50,554 bases of DNA from Xenorhabdus griffiniae (GCF_001028135.1 NZ_LDNM01000041.1:1-50554), one strand, 5' to 3'; numbered from the stretch's first letter, positions 8,014-17,366 are shown. Notes: generated by a model from the sequence alone, not told the origin. Program-made: numbers and translations.

Positions 8014-8607
8014 ATGATGGCACAACGAGGACGTCCTTTAAGTTTTAATCGTGATATTGCGCTTCAACAAGCAATGGAGCTGTTTTGGAATAAAGGTTAT
8101 GAAGGTACACAACTTGTTGATCTCACGGTTGCGATGAATATCAACCCACCGAGTTTCTATTCGGCATTTGGCAGTAAGAAAAAAGCCTTTTATGCAGCGG
8201 TTGAACTCTATATTAAAACAGTCGGGGCTAAAGCAATGGACAGTCTTAATGAAGCTGTTAGTGTAAGGGAAGGTGTGCGAGCAATGTTAGAGTGCTCTGT
8301 CGAGGTGGCGACTTCGAACCGATCCGGCGGCTGTTTGCTGATTTTAGGAGTGATTAACCATTCTCAAGAAAATGAGGATGTTCATGCTTATCTTAAAACT
8401 GTGCGTAAAAACACACTCGCATTGATTCATAGTCGGATAGAAAAAGGGGTAAAAGATGGTGAGTTACCCGATGATACCAATGTTGGAAAATTGGCATCAT
8501 ATTTTTTGGGGATTATGCAGGCCATTTCATTGCAGTCACGTGATGGCGTGTCAAAAGAAGAACTGATGAGTTTGATTGAGCCGGCAATGGCTGCAATACC
8601 TTCTTAA
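8014..8607 (+). CDS. TetR/AcrR family transcriptional regulator
   Basis: The protein (about 197 residues) has an N-terminal TetR helix-turn-helix: A-M-E-L-F-W-N-K-G-Y-E-G-T at about 19-31, followed by the recognition helix region N-P-P-S-F-Y-S-A-F-G-S-K-K. The R-G-R-P near the N-terminus is common in this family. The C-terminal half is the ligand-binding and dimerisation domain. It is divergent from the MFS exporter and probably represses it. The start is uncertain: ATGs at 8005, 8014 and 8017 are in frame and none has a strong ribosome binding site. Confidence 0.85.
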   Translation: MMAQRGRPLSFNRDIALQQAMELFWNKGYEGTQLVDLTVAMNINPPSFYSAFGSKKKAFYAAVELYIKTVGAKAMDSLNEAVSVREGVRAMLECSVEVATSNRSGGCLLILGVINHSQENEDVHAYLKTVRKNTLALIHSRIEKGVKDGELPDDTNVGKLASYFLGIMQAISLQSRDGVSKEELMSLIEPAMAAIPS

Positions 8608-8616
8608 ATTAATTGA

Positions 8617-8920
8617 TACCAGAAAGCCAGCACGTGCTACCCAACCAGTACCAATCATCACGACTCTGGGTTTGATAAATTTAATCATGTCATGCAGGGT
8701 ATCACTTGCTTCAACGTGCCCACCTTGACTATTGATAAATATTTTTATTGGATCACTACTGATTTCCTGCAAAATTATTAGCTTCGTTATTACTTTTTTC
8801 AGCGAGTTGTTGATTAATTTCTCCCGCGATAATAACGCAGCGCGATTTAATGAGTTGATTTTGAGTACATGGGGTTATTGCCCCCTCGTTTTCGGATTTA
8901 TTGGTAAATTCGTTATGCAT
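8617..8920 (-). pseudogene. Truncated, frameshifted ClpP-like peptidase remnant
   Basis: On the minus strand an ATG at 8920 starts a frame giving S-R-C-V-I-I-A-G-E-I-N-Q-Q-L-A-E-K, the N-terminal ClpP-family pattern. After a run of six A (plus-strand T at 8794-8799) the homology continues in another frame: I-S-S-D-P-I-K-I-F-I-N-S-Q-G-G-H-V-E-A-S-D, then G-T-G-W-V-A-R-A-G. One extra base in the A run explains the shift. The family's catalytic serine in A-S-A-G is replaced by arginine, and homology stops there, with the rest of the enzyme missing where the convergent TetR gene ends. It is a dead relic of an S14 peptidase paralogue. Confidence 0.75.
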
Positions 8921-9328
8921 TATTTTTATTCCGTAACAAATAATGTTGGATATATAAATAATATAGCCTTTAAAAATAATATTTATTAAGAACTTTGAAC
9001 TTTATTTTTGTTTTGTAACATCATCAAAAAAATTGAATTAAATTTTTAAAAATTTTAATTTTTTTATGAAATTATAATGATATATATTTATGTTCATGAT
9101 TTTTATGGTTGTATAACACATGTAATAAAAAAAGATACAATAAAAAAACTCAGTGTATTTATGGTTGAATTTAGTTGTATATTGTAACTTCCATGCTGTA
9201 AGTTTTATTTCTGTGTTTTTTTATATATTTGAAAGCATGTGAGCTGATGTTTTATACCCAGCAATATCGCTATGTTGTCAATTGCATTAATTAGCCGTGA
9301 TGTAAATGTAATAAATTAGGAATGAATT
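8921..9328. other. AT-rich intergenic region upstream of isnA
   Basis: About 400 bp, very A/T rich, with no open frame that looks coding. It should hold the isnA promoter and a long untranslated leader. Such A/T content is what nucleoid proteins like H-NS favour, but no specific site can be assigned by eye. Confidence 0.6.
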
Positions 9329-10327
9329 ATGGAACATCTTGACATAGAAGAAGTGTCTGACAAAATTTTACACGAATTATTGCAGTATCGACGTCGTTTT
9401 CCTGAGTCTGAATATACACTTCAAGATGAAGAAAAAAAGGTTTCCGAGGTTCAGCTACCACGTATCCGTGCATTTGTGGAGCAAGGGAAACCTATCGAAT
9501 GTATTTTACCTGCCTTTCCGACAAAATCCCCCAATCCTAGAAAAGTATTGGGTAAAATGCCGGATATGGCAGAAAAATTATCACTGATTTTTCTGAATTC
9601 CCTTTGTCAGCGTATTCAGCTTTATTATCCACCTGGGGCAAATATTGTTATTTGTTCTGATGGTCATGTTTTTAGTGATCTTATTCTTGTCGATGATGAC
9701 ACAATTACCCATTATCAATTAGAAATTGAAAAATTGTTGCATGAACTGGGCGCGACTCATCTTTCAGTTTTTAATCTTGGTAACGTTGAATCACTAACGC
9801 AATATACTAATGATTACGATCAACTGCGTGAATTATTGGTTAGTCGTTACGCCTCTTCAATCGAGGAGATCAAAGAAGAACTTAAAAAAACGGAAGAAGG
9901 TGTTCAATTATATCGGGCGATTACTCGTTTTCTTTATGAAGATAGCTTATTGCCGGAATATACAGGTTCAAAAAATGCGTTGCAAAAAGATGCACGCCAG
10001 CGCTCGGCTGGGGTTATTCAACGTAGCTGGGCGTGGGGTAATTTGTTGGCAGAACAGTTCCCTTTGGCGATCCGTCTTTCTATTCACCCGCAGCCCGTGG
10101 ACAGTATCAAAATTGGTATTCATATGATGCCAACCCGCGATGATTGGTTGACGCCGTGGCACGGCGTGGCGGCCAATATTAACGGTCAGTTTGTACTGAT
10201 GAAAAGCGATGAAGTGAAAAAGATGAATGGAAAGCTGATCGAAATTCGGGGTGTTCCAAGCCATTACGTGATTGAAATGTCATCAGAAGAAAACCCGCAA
10301 ACAGAATTCCAAACAGCGACAGCATAA
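9329..10327 (+). CDS. isnA: Isocyanide synthase IsnA (PvcA/Dit1 family)
   Basis: The 332-residue product belongs to the PvcA/IsnA isonitrile synthase family, which converts the amino group of tyrosine (or tryptophan) to an isonitrile with ribulose-5-phosphate as carbon source. Visible family signatures are [13 protein letters not shown] near residues 63-76, the [10 protein letters not shown] near 105-115, and [15 protein letters not shown] in the C-terminal half, with H-P-Q-P near 255. The ATG is preceded by TAGGA at suitable distance. It is followed by isnB and a glycosyltransferase, the rhabduscin gene order known from X. nematophila. The enzyme is cytosolic. Confidence 0.92.
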   Translation: MEHLDIEEVSDKILHELLQYRRRFPESEYTLQDEEKKVSEVQLPRIRAFVEQGKPIECILPAFPTKSPNPRKVLGKMPDMAEKLSLIFLNSLCQRIQLYYPPGANIVICSDGHVFSDLILVDDDTITHYQLEIEKLLHELGATHLSVFNLGNVESLTQYTNDYDQLRELLVSRYASSIEEIKEELKKTEEGVQLYRAITRFLYEDSLLPEYTGSKNALQKDARQRSAGVIQRSWAWGNLLAEQFPLAIRLSIHPQPVDSIKIGIHMMPTRDDWLTPWHGVAANINGQFVLMKSDEVKKMNGKLIEIRGVPSHYVIEMSSEENPQTEFQTATA

Positions 10328-10370
10328 GCAGAATAACCACGTGGTATACCGTATTTTAGAGAGAGAAATC

Positions 10371-11255
10371 ATGAATACCTATGAACTTGATTGTCATATT
10401 GAGGCGATGAAACCTTTTGGCGTATTGATTACGCCCAATTACCCTGGCCAGAATATTACCGCACTGTCGGTTGATGCTTTGCGTGAATTAGCCCGAACTC
10501 ATCTGCTGGTTGTATTGCGTGGCTTTCAATCCGGTTTTACGGATAAAGAGAAATTAGCGGAATATTCTGGCCGTTGGGGTGAAATCATGATGTGGCCATT
10601 TGGTGCTGTATTGGATGTTATGGAGTCTCCGAAACCCTCTGACCATGTTCTGGATAGCAGTAGTGTACCGTTGCATTGGGATGGAATGTATAGGGAAACG
10701 ATCCCTGAATTTCAGATATTTCACTGTGTATCTGCCCCCGAAGCGGCTCAAGGAGGGCGCACCACGTTTGTCAACACGGAACAATTGATTACTGAGACCA
10801 GTGATGATGAGCGTAATGCATGGAAAAATACGACTATTACTTACCGTACAAGACGAGTGACACATTATGGCGGCGAAGTGATTTCACCGTTGGTTTGTCT
10901 TCATCCCGACGGTAAAAAATGGGTGATGCGTTATAATGAGCCGATGGGCAAAGAAGATGTGAAGTATGCTGATCATCACGCTTTGAAGATAGATGGCATG
11001 TCACACGAAGAGCAACAAGCTCTTGAGAAAACATTGTATAACCGATTGTATGATCCGCGTTATTTCTACGCCCACCAATGGCAGTCTGGTGACATTGCGA
11101 TTTGCGATAACTTCACTTTATTACATGGACGTGAAGCTTTTATTTCCCGTTCTCCTCGTCATATTCAACGAGTGCATATCCACGGCGTGCCCGTGTGTAA
11201 AAATCACAGCTTCCGTACTATTTCTGTTTCCGGTTCTGTTTCCAATGCCGATTAA
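10371..11255 (+). CDS. isnB: Fe(II)/2-oxoglutarate-dependent oxygenase IsnB (PvcB-like)
   Basis: This 294-residue enzyme is a TauD-type dioxygenase. The iron-binding facial triad is visible as His102-x-Asp104 (L-H-W-D-G) and His252 (L-L-H-G-R-E-A-F); a 2-oxoglutarate-binding arginine follows in the S-R-S-P-R-H-I-Q-R segment (about 260-267). In the isonitrile pathway IsnB oxidises and decarboxylates the isocyano-tyrosine made by IsnA to a vinyl isonitrile. The ATG at 10371 is chosen because GAGAGAG precedes it and homologous enzymes start near here; the frame is open further upstream into the isnA 3' end. It lies 43 bp after isnA and 30 bp before the glycosyltransferase gene, consistent with one operon. 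Confidence 0.92.
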   Translation: MNTYELDCHIEAMKPFGVLITPNYPGQNITALSVDALRELARTHLLVVLRGFQSGFTDKEKLAEYSGRWGEIMMWPFGAVLDVMESPKPSDHVLDSSSVPLHWDGMYRETIPEFQIFHCVSAPEAAQGGRTTFVNTEQLITETSDDERNAWKNTTITYRTRRVTHYGGEVISPLVCLHPDGKKWVMRYNEPMGKEDVKYADHHALKIDGMSHEEQQALEKTLYNRLYDPRYFYAHQWQSGDIAICDNFTLLHGREAFISRSPRHIQRVHIHGVPVCKNHSFRTISVSGSVSNAD

Positions 11256-11285
11256 GTAGACGTTACTTTGAAGGAGGTTTGATTA

Positions 11286-12566
11286 ATGTCGCGTATTGTC
11301 TTAGCTGCGGTTGCAACGCCTGGTCATGTTTTGCCAATATTCACTATTGCGGAGCATTTAATAGGACAGGGACACGATGTCACAATATTCAGTGGTTCCT
11401 TGTTTCAACAGAAGGGAGAAGCGTTAGGAGCCACTTTTATTCCTTTCGATAAGCAAGTCGATGTGGATTACCGCTATCTGGAAAAATATTTTCCCGAACG
11501 GGCAGAACATCCACCGGGAAATACTCAGATGGCACTATCGCTAAGGCGATTTTTTGCCGAACCTATTCCTGTGTTATCGAAACAATTGATGCAAGTGATC
11601 GAAGAAGGACAAGCTGACCTGCTCATTATCGATAATACCTTTTATTCAGTGCTGCCGTTATTGCAGAAACCGGCTGAAAAACGTATTCCTGTCATTGCTA
11701 TTGGTGTTTCTCCGCTGCCGTGGTCAGCAAAAGATGCCATATTTTGGGGGGCCAGGATCCCACCTGAATTATTACCTGCTGATTTAACACGCGAGCAATT
11801 GGTCGATGAGGAAACGCACCAATTAATTGAACAGGTCAGGGCCGCATTCAATCAGTCACTTGCTGCCGTAGATTGTCTCCCACTGACAGGAGATCATAAT
11901 GATGTTTTGATGAGCGGAGTTGATCGTTTCTTACAACTGGCAACTCAGTCATTTGAATTTTCTCGTGATGATTTACCTGAAACGGTGGAGTTTATCGGCT
12001 CATTATCGGTGAAAGTGGAAGAGGATAAAACGCAAATCAGTTGGCCGGATGAGAGCCAGCCCTTGATTCTGGTGACTCAGGGAACACTGGCTAATATTGA
12101 TTTTAGCCAATTGATATTACCGGCATTGCACGCATTGGCTACGTTGCCAGTTCGGGTATTAGCGATTACCGGTGGCCGTTCTATTGATGTCCTGGGCAAC
12201 GATCTGCCAGAAAATGCCAGAGTGGTAGAGTATCTCAATTTTGAACACTGGCTTCCGAAATCATCAATTTTTATTACCAATGGTGGATATGGTTCACTGA
12301 ATTCAGCCATTCGTCACGGTGTCCCTTTGGTGGTCGCGGGAACAGGAGATGGTAAGCTGGAGGCCGTCGCCCGCGTTATCTGGTCACGTTGTGGTATCAG
12401 TTTGCATACTGATACACCCAGTGAGCAGCAATTATATCAGGCGGTGACAAGGATATTATCTTCCCCGATATGGCACCAGCAGTCACAGATCATTAAGGCA
12501 GATTATGATGCCCATAATGCGTTGGCATCAATAACGCGTCATATTAATGAACTGATGACCCAATAG
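11286..12566 (+). CDS. UGT-type glycosyltransferase of the rhabduscin locus
   Basis: The 426-residue product is a GT1/MGT-like glycosyltransferase. The N-terminus V-A-T-P-G-H-V-L-P and A-E-H-L-I-G-Q-G-H-D-V-T is the acceptor-domain opening of this family. The C-terminal donor domain shows L-V-T-Q-G-T-L-A-N near 265 and the nucleotide-sugar box I-T-N-G-G-Y-G-S-L-N-S-A-I-R-H-G-V-P (about 332-349). From its position behind isnA-isnB it probably attaches the deoxy-aminosugar to the tyrosine-derived isonitrile aglycone, giving rhabduscin, a cell-surface phenoloxidase inhibitor. The donor-sugar genes are not in this window. AAGGAGG precedes the start, and a terminator follows the gene. Confidence 0.88.
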   Translation: MSRIVLAAVATPGHVLPIFTIAEHLIGQGHDVTIFSGSLFQQKGEALGATFIPFDKQVDVDYRYLEKYFPERAEHPPGNTQMALSLRRFFAEPIPVLSKQLMQVIEEGQADLLIIDNTFYSVLPLLQKPAEKRIPVIAIGVSPLPWSAKDAIFWGARIPPELLPADLTREQLVDEETHQLIEQVRAAFNQSLAAVDCLPLTGDHNDVLMSGVDRFLQLATQSFEFSRDDLPETVEFIGSLSVKVEEDKTQISWPDESQPLILVTQGTLANIDFSQLILPALHALATLPVRVLAITGGRSIDVLGNDLPENARVVEYLNFEHWLPKSSIFITNGGYGSLNSAIRHGVPLVVAGTGDGKLEAVARVIWSRCGISLHTDTPSEQQLYQAVTRILSSPIWHQQSQIIKADYDAHNALASITRHINELMTQ

Positions 12567-12595
12567 GTATTTTGAAAGCCGAAGGGGATAAAATA

Positions 12596-12628
12596 GAACG
12601 CGGTACGTTTTTCTTACCGCGTTCTTTT
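12596..12628. terminator. Bidirectional terminator between glycosyltransferase gene and yceI
   Basis: GAACGCGGTA and TACCGCGTTC form a perfect 10-bp stem with a 9-nt loop, followed by TTTT on the plus strand and a T-rich tail on the minus strand. It serves two convergent units. Confidence 0.88.
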
Positions 12629-12632
12629 ATGA

Positions 12633-13214
12633 TTAGGCTTTTTCCCGCACGCCTTCAACGGAAATGATCAGTTCGACTTCCTGAGATTTTGGTCCCAGAT
12701 CTTCTTTAATATTAAAGTCTTTTAGTTTGAGTTTGCCTGTCGCCTCAAAACCCGCGCGATATCCTCCCCACGGGTCGTTTCCGGCATTGATCAATTTTGC
12801 GTCCAGTGTGACAGGCTTGGTCACACCATTTAATGTGAGATCGCCGGTAATAAAGTAATGTTCACCTTCTTTCTTAATATTCGTTGATGTGAATTTAGCT
12901 TCAGGATATTTATTACTGTTCAAAAAGTCAGATCCACGTAAATGCTTATCTCGTTCGGCATGTTTGGTATCTACACTATCGGTTTTGATAACCACATTCA
13001 CTTTATCGTTTGCCGGATTTTGCGGATCAAAAGTAAAGTTACCATCGAAATCCTTAAAACCCCCATAAAGCCAGCTAAATCCTAAATGCTGAATACGAAA
13101 TTCAATAAAGGCATGTTGGCCTATTTTATCGAACTTATAATCAGCAGCGAGTGCGCTTCCTGTACTCATAAGCCATCCCCCTACGGTCAGGGCTACTAGC
13201 GTCTTTTTCAGCAT
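12633..13214 (-). CDS. yceI: YceI family periplasmic lipocalin-like protein
   Basis: The 193-residue precursor has a signal peptide (cleaved near S-A-L-A at residue 23) and a beta-barrel of the YceI family, which binds polyisoprenoid lipids in its cavity. Family markers are [15 protein letters not shown]-x-F-x-[12 protein letters not shown] and [12 protein letters not shown]. Length equals E. coli YceI within two residues. It follows yceJ with a 21-bp gap, the standard yceJ-yceI operon; the physiological role remains uncertain (acid and base stress is reported in E. coli). Confidence 0.93.
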   Translation of the reverse strand: MLKKTLVALTVGGWLMSTGSALAADYKFDKIGQHAFIEFRIQHLGFSWLYGGFKDFDGNFTFDPQNPANDKVNVVIKTDSVDTKHAERDKHLRGSDFLNSNKYPEAKFTSTNIKKEGEHYFITGDLTLNGVTKPVTLDAKLINAGNDPWGGYRAGFEATGKLKLKDFNIKEDLGPKSQEVELIISVEGVREKA

Positions 13215-13235
13215 AATAATTCTCCAAAAGTCATT

Positions 13236-13790
13236 TTAATTTGGTTTGTAACCAAATATTCTTTTTAGGGTGGTGTCACTTTCAATAAAGTGATGTTTCA
13301 GTGCAGCAAGGCCATGTAATAGGGAGAGCACGACAACAGTCCAGGCAAGATAAAGATGAATAACGCCCGCCGTATCAGCCTGTATGCCTTGACCTGTTAA
13401 GGTTGCAGGAATTTCAAACCAGCCAAAAATGCTGATAGGTTGCCCATCGGCGGTAGAAATAAGATATCCACTAAATAGAATACCAAATAAGGTGATGTAG
13501 AGAGTGAGTTGCATCAATTGTGAACTGAGGCGTATAAAAAGACTGTAGCTTGCCAAAGGTTTTGGTGGTGGTGAAATAAATCGCCATACTACCCGAATAA
13601 TCATGACAATAAATAATAAACTACCTATACTTTTATGCAGCTCAGGAGCACGATGATACCAGTTATCGTAATAACTTAATGTGACCATCCATAATCCAAG
13701 TGCAAACATTCCATAAACAGCGAGCGCGACTAGCCAATGAATTAGAATAGAAATCTGGCCAAAGCTGGTGGAGGTGTTTTTGAATGACAT
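13236..13790 (-). CDS. yceJ: Cytochrome b561 family protein YceJ
   Basis: The 184-residue inner-membrane protein has four hydrophobic helices and the histidines expected to bind two b hemes: I-L-I-H-W-L near residue 18, E-L-H-K-S-I-G near 51, V-I-H-L-Y-L-A-W near 145 and L-L-H-G-L-A-A-L-K-H-H near 158. It is the first gene of the yceJ-yceI pair and probably passes electrons between quinones and a periplasmic partner; the partner is not known. Confidence 0.9.
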   Translation of the reverse strand: MSFKNTSTSFGQISILIHWLVALAVYGMFALGLWMVTLSYYDNWYHRAPELHKSIGSLLFIVMIIRVVWRFISPPPKPLASYSLFIRLSSQLMQLTLYITLFGILFSGYLISTADGQPISIFGWFEIPATLTGQGIQADTAGVIHLYLAWTVVVLSLLHGLAALKHHFIESDTTLKRIFGYKPN

Positions 13791-14013
13791 ATTATATCCT
13801 TATTTTTAATATAAATATGTTTCTACAATATAGCCGAGAGTTTTTAAATTGCGTAGTGAATTAATTTCTTTATTTTATGTGTTATTTTATTTTTTATGGG
13901 GTGTTATTCTAATAATATGGTATTTTATAATGGATTAAATAATTCACTATTTTAATAGGAAAATATTAAATTTTATTTAATTACACTGTTTCATTATTAT
14001 AGAGAGAAAGACG

Positions 14014-14503
14014 ATGTATACATTGTGGATAGCCAATAAAAATTACTCTTCCTGGTCACTGCGTCCGTGGATTTTGCTCAAAGTGTTGGATATACCTTTT
14101 AATGAAAAGTTGAGCTATTTTGAAGATGCTAAAAGCAGCCGTGAGAAATTCCAGGCATTTTCACCTACGGGTTTGGTTCCTTGTCTGATTGATGGAGAGA
14201 TTACTGTCTGGGATTCTCTGGTAATTGTGGAATATCTTGCTGAAGAACATATACAAGTTTGGCCATCAGATAAAACAGCCAGGGAATGGGCGAGAAGGGC
14301 TAACTAGATTTGGGGGTGAATGGCTGGCGGGAGATAAATTTACGGCTGTTGATGCATTTTATGCCCCTGTGGTTTTCCGCACCCAAACCTACGGATTGAA
14401 ATTTTCTGCAATCAGTCAGGGATGGGTTGATCGTATGTCAAAACATCCTGCAATGGTGGAATGGGCAGAAGCTGCACGAAAAGAGCCTAAAATAACGCAT
14501 TGA
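14014..14503 (+). pseudogene. Glutathione S-transferase with internal out-of-frame deletion
   Basis: The first 94 codons encode a thioredoxin-fold GST N-terminal domain (Y-T-L-W-I-A-N-K-N-Y-S-S-W-S-L-R-P-W near the start, W-D-S-L near 70, Y-L-A-E-E). The frame then stops at 14307. Homology resumes in another frame from about 14294 with L-T-R-F-G-G-x-W-L-A-G-D-K-F-T-A-V-D-A-F-Y-A-P-V, the GST C-terminal helices, and ends at 14503. A family member of about 220 residues would need roughly 170 bp more, and the missing piece is not a multiple of three. The C-terminal frame cannot be joined, so the gene is dead. The first part could still be expressed as a fragment. Confidence 0.85.
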
Positions 14504-14534
14504 TTGGTATAAAAGCGTTAATCTATTTATCTGG

Positions 14535-14563
14535 AAAAAAAAGCTCCGTATAGGAACGGAGCT
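14535..14563 (-). terminator. Orphan minus-strand intrinsic terminator
   Basis: On the minus strand AGCTCCGT-N6-ACGGAGCT is followed by a run of eight T. No minus-strand gene ends here: both neighbours (GST and Ail-like remnants) are on the plus strand. A TATACT box on the minus strand at 14601-14606 would give a transcript of about 60 nt ending here, so a small RNA is possible; its -35 region is weak. Confidence 0.6.
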
Positions 14564-14771
14564 GAAATGGGTAAAAGTAGCTGGGAAAATGTAGTACAAA
14601 AGTATAATAACTCTGCGACATTAAATGCGGATTAAACAAAATGCAAGGTTGCATAAAAAACATCTAACCTTAGAAATATTATTGATCTCCCTCGGATTAT
14701 CCCACCTTTGAAGTCTATCTCCGGCAGTATAATCAGTATTTTTAACAGTTATAGAGAAATGGATAGTTAGA

Positions 14772-15204
14772 ATGAAAAATTCAATTGTGGGATCGACTCT
14801 GGCTCTAGGTTTACTATTTTGCTCATGTACACAGGCAGAAGTTCAAGCTATCTCTGTAGGTTATGCACATATCAAACTACAACAAGAAAAAGCATTAAAG
14901 AGCGTAACACTAAATTATCGTTATGAACTTAATAATGAGTGGGGAATATTATCTTCATTTACCCTTGCTAAGGGCGAGAGAGAAGAGACTTACAAGGCAA
15001 AATTTAATTATTACTCATCTATGAAAGATCCCACTTACCATATTAATCAATATATCAGCATGTATGGGCAAGTGGGTATTGCTTCCTTTAAAGGGAAATT
15101 TACAGAAAATAATGGTGATAGTGCTATTGAACAAAGTCATTTATCAAAAAGCGCATCAGCATGGGGGAACGAGTTTTAATATCGGCTTTGGCTATCGTTT
15201 CTAA
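14772..15204 (+). pseudogene. Ail/OmpX-family outer membrane protein, internally deleted
   Basis: The start encodes a signal peptide (through C-S-C-T-Q-A-E near residue 23) and beta strands of the Ail/OmpX/PagC family: V-G-Y-A-H, S-V-T-L-N-Y-R-Y-E-L-N-N-E-W-G, then Y-G-Q-V-G-I-A-S near 98. The frame stops at 15179 after S-A-W-G-N-E-F. The typical last strand, F-N-I-G-F-G-Y-R-F with a stop, is present in the next frame at 15175-15204, so a middle-to-end segment has been lost with a frame change. Without the last strand the eight-stranded barrel cannot close. Family members act in adhesion and serum resistance. Confidence 0.8.
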
Positions 15205-15334
15205 CTTCTTAGTTTGGGCAAGTTGTTTCTGATGGCGAATACTTGGTATGGCTGATAGTGCATAACTGCGCCGTTTATCAACCGAGCCATACCAAATATC
15301 AATGGTTATCATAGGTTGATCCTTCATCCATTGA

Positions 15335-17227
15335 CTAATGAGATATCGCATCCCGAATGGCTTCCAATGAAGCGGGGTTCTCAATCAGGGCAATATCGCT
15401 TGGCTCACGTCCTTCACAAATAGCCTGCATGGTACGGCGCAACATTTTTCCTGAACGGGTTTTCGGTAATTGCGTCACAAAATAGACCCGAACCGGACGT
15501 CCGACGCTGCCGATTTTCTTATCAACCAATTCCATTAATGCTTTCTCCAATGTGGCAAAATGGTCAGCACTCTGGATTTCTCGTCCTTCTTTGAGGACAG
15601 CAAACGCCACGGCAGCTTGTCCCTTTATTTCATCCTTGATACCAATGACGGCAACTTCGGCGACATCTTCGTGGCTGGCAATGCACTCTTCAATCTCTCG
15701 TGTTCCCAAACGATGACCGGAAACGTTAATCACATCATCCGAACGTCCCAGAATAAAATAGTAACCCTCGCTGTCACGTATCCCCCAGTCAAATGTCGAA
15801 TAAACTTGCTGGTCAAAGTGACGCCAGTAAGTATTAATGAAACGGGGATCGTCGCCATAGATGGTCTGGATGCAACCCGGTGGCAAAGGGCCTTTGATGA
15901 CCAGCATTCCCTTTTCATTATCCCCACATTCCTGCCCCGTCAGTTCGTTGAGCAGTTTGACGTTAAAACCGTACATGGGAAAGCCGGTGCTGCCAAAACA
16001 GCCTGGTCTGTCATCCAGACTGCGGGCAATCGCCATAATGGGCCAGCCCGTTTCAGTTTGCCAGTAGTTATCAATGACAGGCACATTAATGGTTTCGGCA
16101 ATCCAACGGGCGGTATGTTCATCAAGGGGTTCTCCCGCTAAATAGAGTGTTTCAAGCGATGAGATATCATATTTGGCGATACAATCCGTCGGGTATTTTT
16201 TCAGAACGCGGATTGCTGTAGGGGCAGAAAACATTCGGGTGACACGATGTTTTTCGACAATTTGCCACCAGATGCCCGCATCCGGGCGTATCGGGAGACC
16301 TTCATACATGATAGTAGCCATGCCGGCGATCAAGGGGGCATAGACAATATAAGAGTGCCCGACAACCCAGCCAATATCCGATGTGCAGAAAAAAACGCCG
16401 CCTGCCTTACCACCAAAAATAAGGTCCATTGATGTTGCCAGCGCTACGGCATAACCGCCGACATCACGTTGAACCCCTTTCGGGGTTCCGGTTGTACCTG
16501 ATGTATAGAGCACACAAGACGTTTCATTGGAACCGAGCCAGGTGACAGGAACTTCCGCATCAAGATGCTGCTGCCGTAGTGTGGCAAAATCTATATCCCT
16601 GCCGTTCACCCAATGAATATCGGATAGCCCGCGATCTACCATTAAAACATGGCGGGGCGTGTGCTTGGCTAACGCAATAGCTTCATCAAGCAGAGGCTTA
16701 TAGGGGATGATTTTTCCCCCACGTGAACCCGCATCCGCTGAGACGACTAAAACCGGTTCGGCGTTATCTAATCGGGTAGCGAGACTGTGGGAAGCAAAAC
16801 CGCCAAATACGACCGAATGGATTGCCCCAATACGGGCACAGGCCAGTAAAATAAACAGGGCTTCGGCCACCATTGGCATATAAACAACGACACGATCGCC
16901 TTTTTTTACGCCGAGCGACAACATGATGGCGGCGGCTCGATTCACTTCCCGATGTAATTCTTTATAGGTGAAAACTCGCTCGCTATTGGTTTTAGTTTCC
17001 GTTGAAATGGCAATCAGTGCTCTGGCATCGGGTTGGCTTTCCAACCAGCGGTCGAGTGCGTTGTAGCAGAGATTAGTTTTTCCCCCACAAAACCAACGGG
17101 CAAACGGGGGATGACTATGATCCAGCGCCTGTTCAAAAGGCTGTTGCCAGTGTATTCGTTCAGCCTGTTCTGCCCAGAAAGTAGCGGGATCATCAATTGA
17201 ATGCTGATAGAAATCTTGGAATGACAT
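15335..17227 (-). CDS. prpE: Propionyl-CoA synthetase PrpE
   Basis: The 630-residue enzyme is an acyl-adenylate-forming ligase that makes propionyl-CoA from propionate, ATP and CoA. The ATP-binding P-loop S-G-T-T-G-T-P-K-G is at about residues 243-251, the Y-W-Q-T-E-T-G-W motif lies in the C-terminal half, and the K-T-R-S-G-K segment near residue 594 holds the catalytic, acetylation-sensitive lysine. E. coli PrpE has 628 residues. The start at 17227 is supported by AGGAGAG just upstream and by the family N-terminus M-S-F. It is the last gene of prpBCDE, separated from prpD by a MITE-like repeat. Confidence 0.95.
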   Translation of the reverse strand: MSFQDFYQHSIDDPATFWAEQAERIHWQQPFEQALDHSHPPFARWFCGGKTNLCYNALDRWLESQPDARALIAISTETKTNSERVFTYKELHREVNRAAAIMLSLGVKKGDRVVVYMPMVAEALFILLACARIGAIHSVVFGGFASHSLATRLDNAEPVLVVSADAGSRGGKIIPYKPLLDEAIALAKHTPRHVLMVDRGLSDIHWVNGRDIDFATLRQQHLDAEVPVTWLGSNETSCVLYTSGTTGTPKGVQRDVGGYAVALATSMDLIFGGKAGGVFFCTSDIGWVVGHSYIVYAPLIAGMATIMYEGLPIRPDAGIWWQIVEKHRVTRMFSAPTAIRVLKKYPTDCIAKYDISSLETLYLAGEPLDEHTARWIAETINVPVIDNYWQTETGWPIMAIARSLDDRPGCFGSTGFPMYGFNVKLLNELTGQECGDNEKGMLVIKGPLPPGCIQTIYGDDPRFINTYWRHFDQQVYSTFDWGIRDSEGYYFILGRSDDVINVSGHRLGTREIEECIASHEDVAEVAVIGIKDEIKGQAAVAFAVLKEGREIQSADHFATLEKALMELVDKKIGSVGRPVRVYFVTQLPKTRSGKMLRRTMQAICEGREPSDIALIENPASLEAIRDAISH

Positions 17228-17257
17228 AATCTCTCCTACATCCATCGCTCAGGGGTA

Positions 17258-17362
17258 TATACCCGATAAACTTCAAGCTGCAATCCGTAAGACGACGCGA
17301 GGCCTTATATTTCCCCGCTGTGCGGGGAAATATAACACGCATCTTGAAGTTGGATGGGTATA
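17258..17362 (-). mobile_element. 105-bp palindromic repeat element (MITE-like), copy 2
   Basis: It is the reverse complement of the element at 5084-5188. The ends are inverted: TATACCC...AACTTCAAG at the left and CTTGAAGTT...GGGTATA at the right. The centre is a perfect 14-bp stem TTATATTTCCCCGC / GCGGGGAAATATAA with a 3-nt loop (17305-17335). It sits between prpD and prpE, only 4 bp after the prpD stop, inside the operon, so it is transcribed and could form a hairpin affecting prpE expression or mRNA stability. Confidence 0.85.
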
Positions 17363-17366
17363 CACA

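Noticed and set aside
14535-14610. MicF-like small RNA
   Set aside because: The end of the candidate (T-rich, hairpin, T8) recalls MicF, but the 5' part that pairs with ompF mRNA in MicF is not present; kept only as an unnamed candidate.
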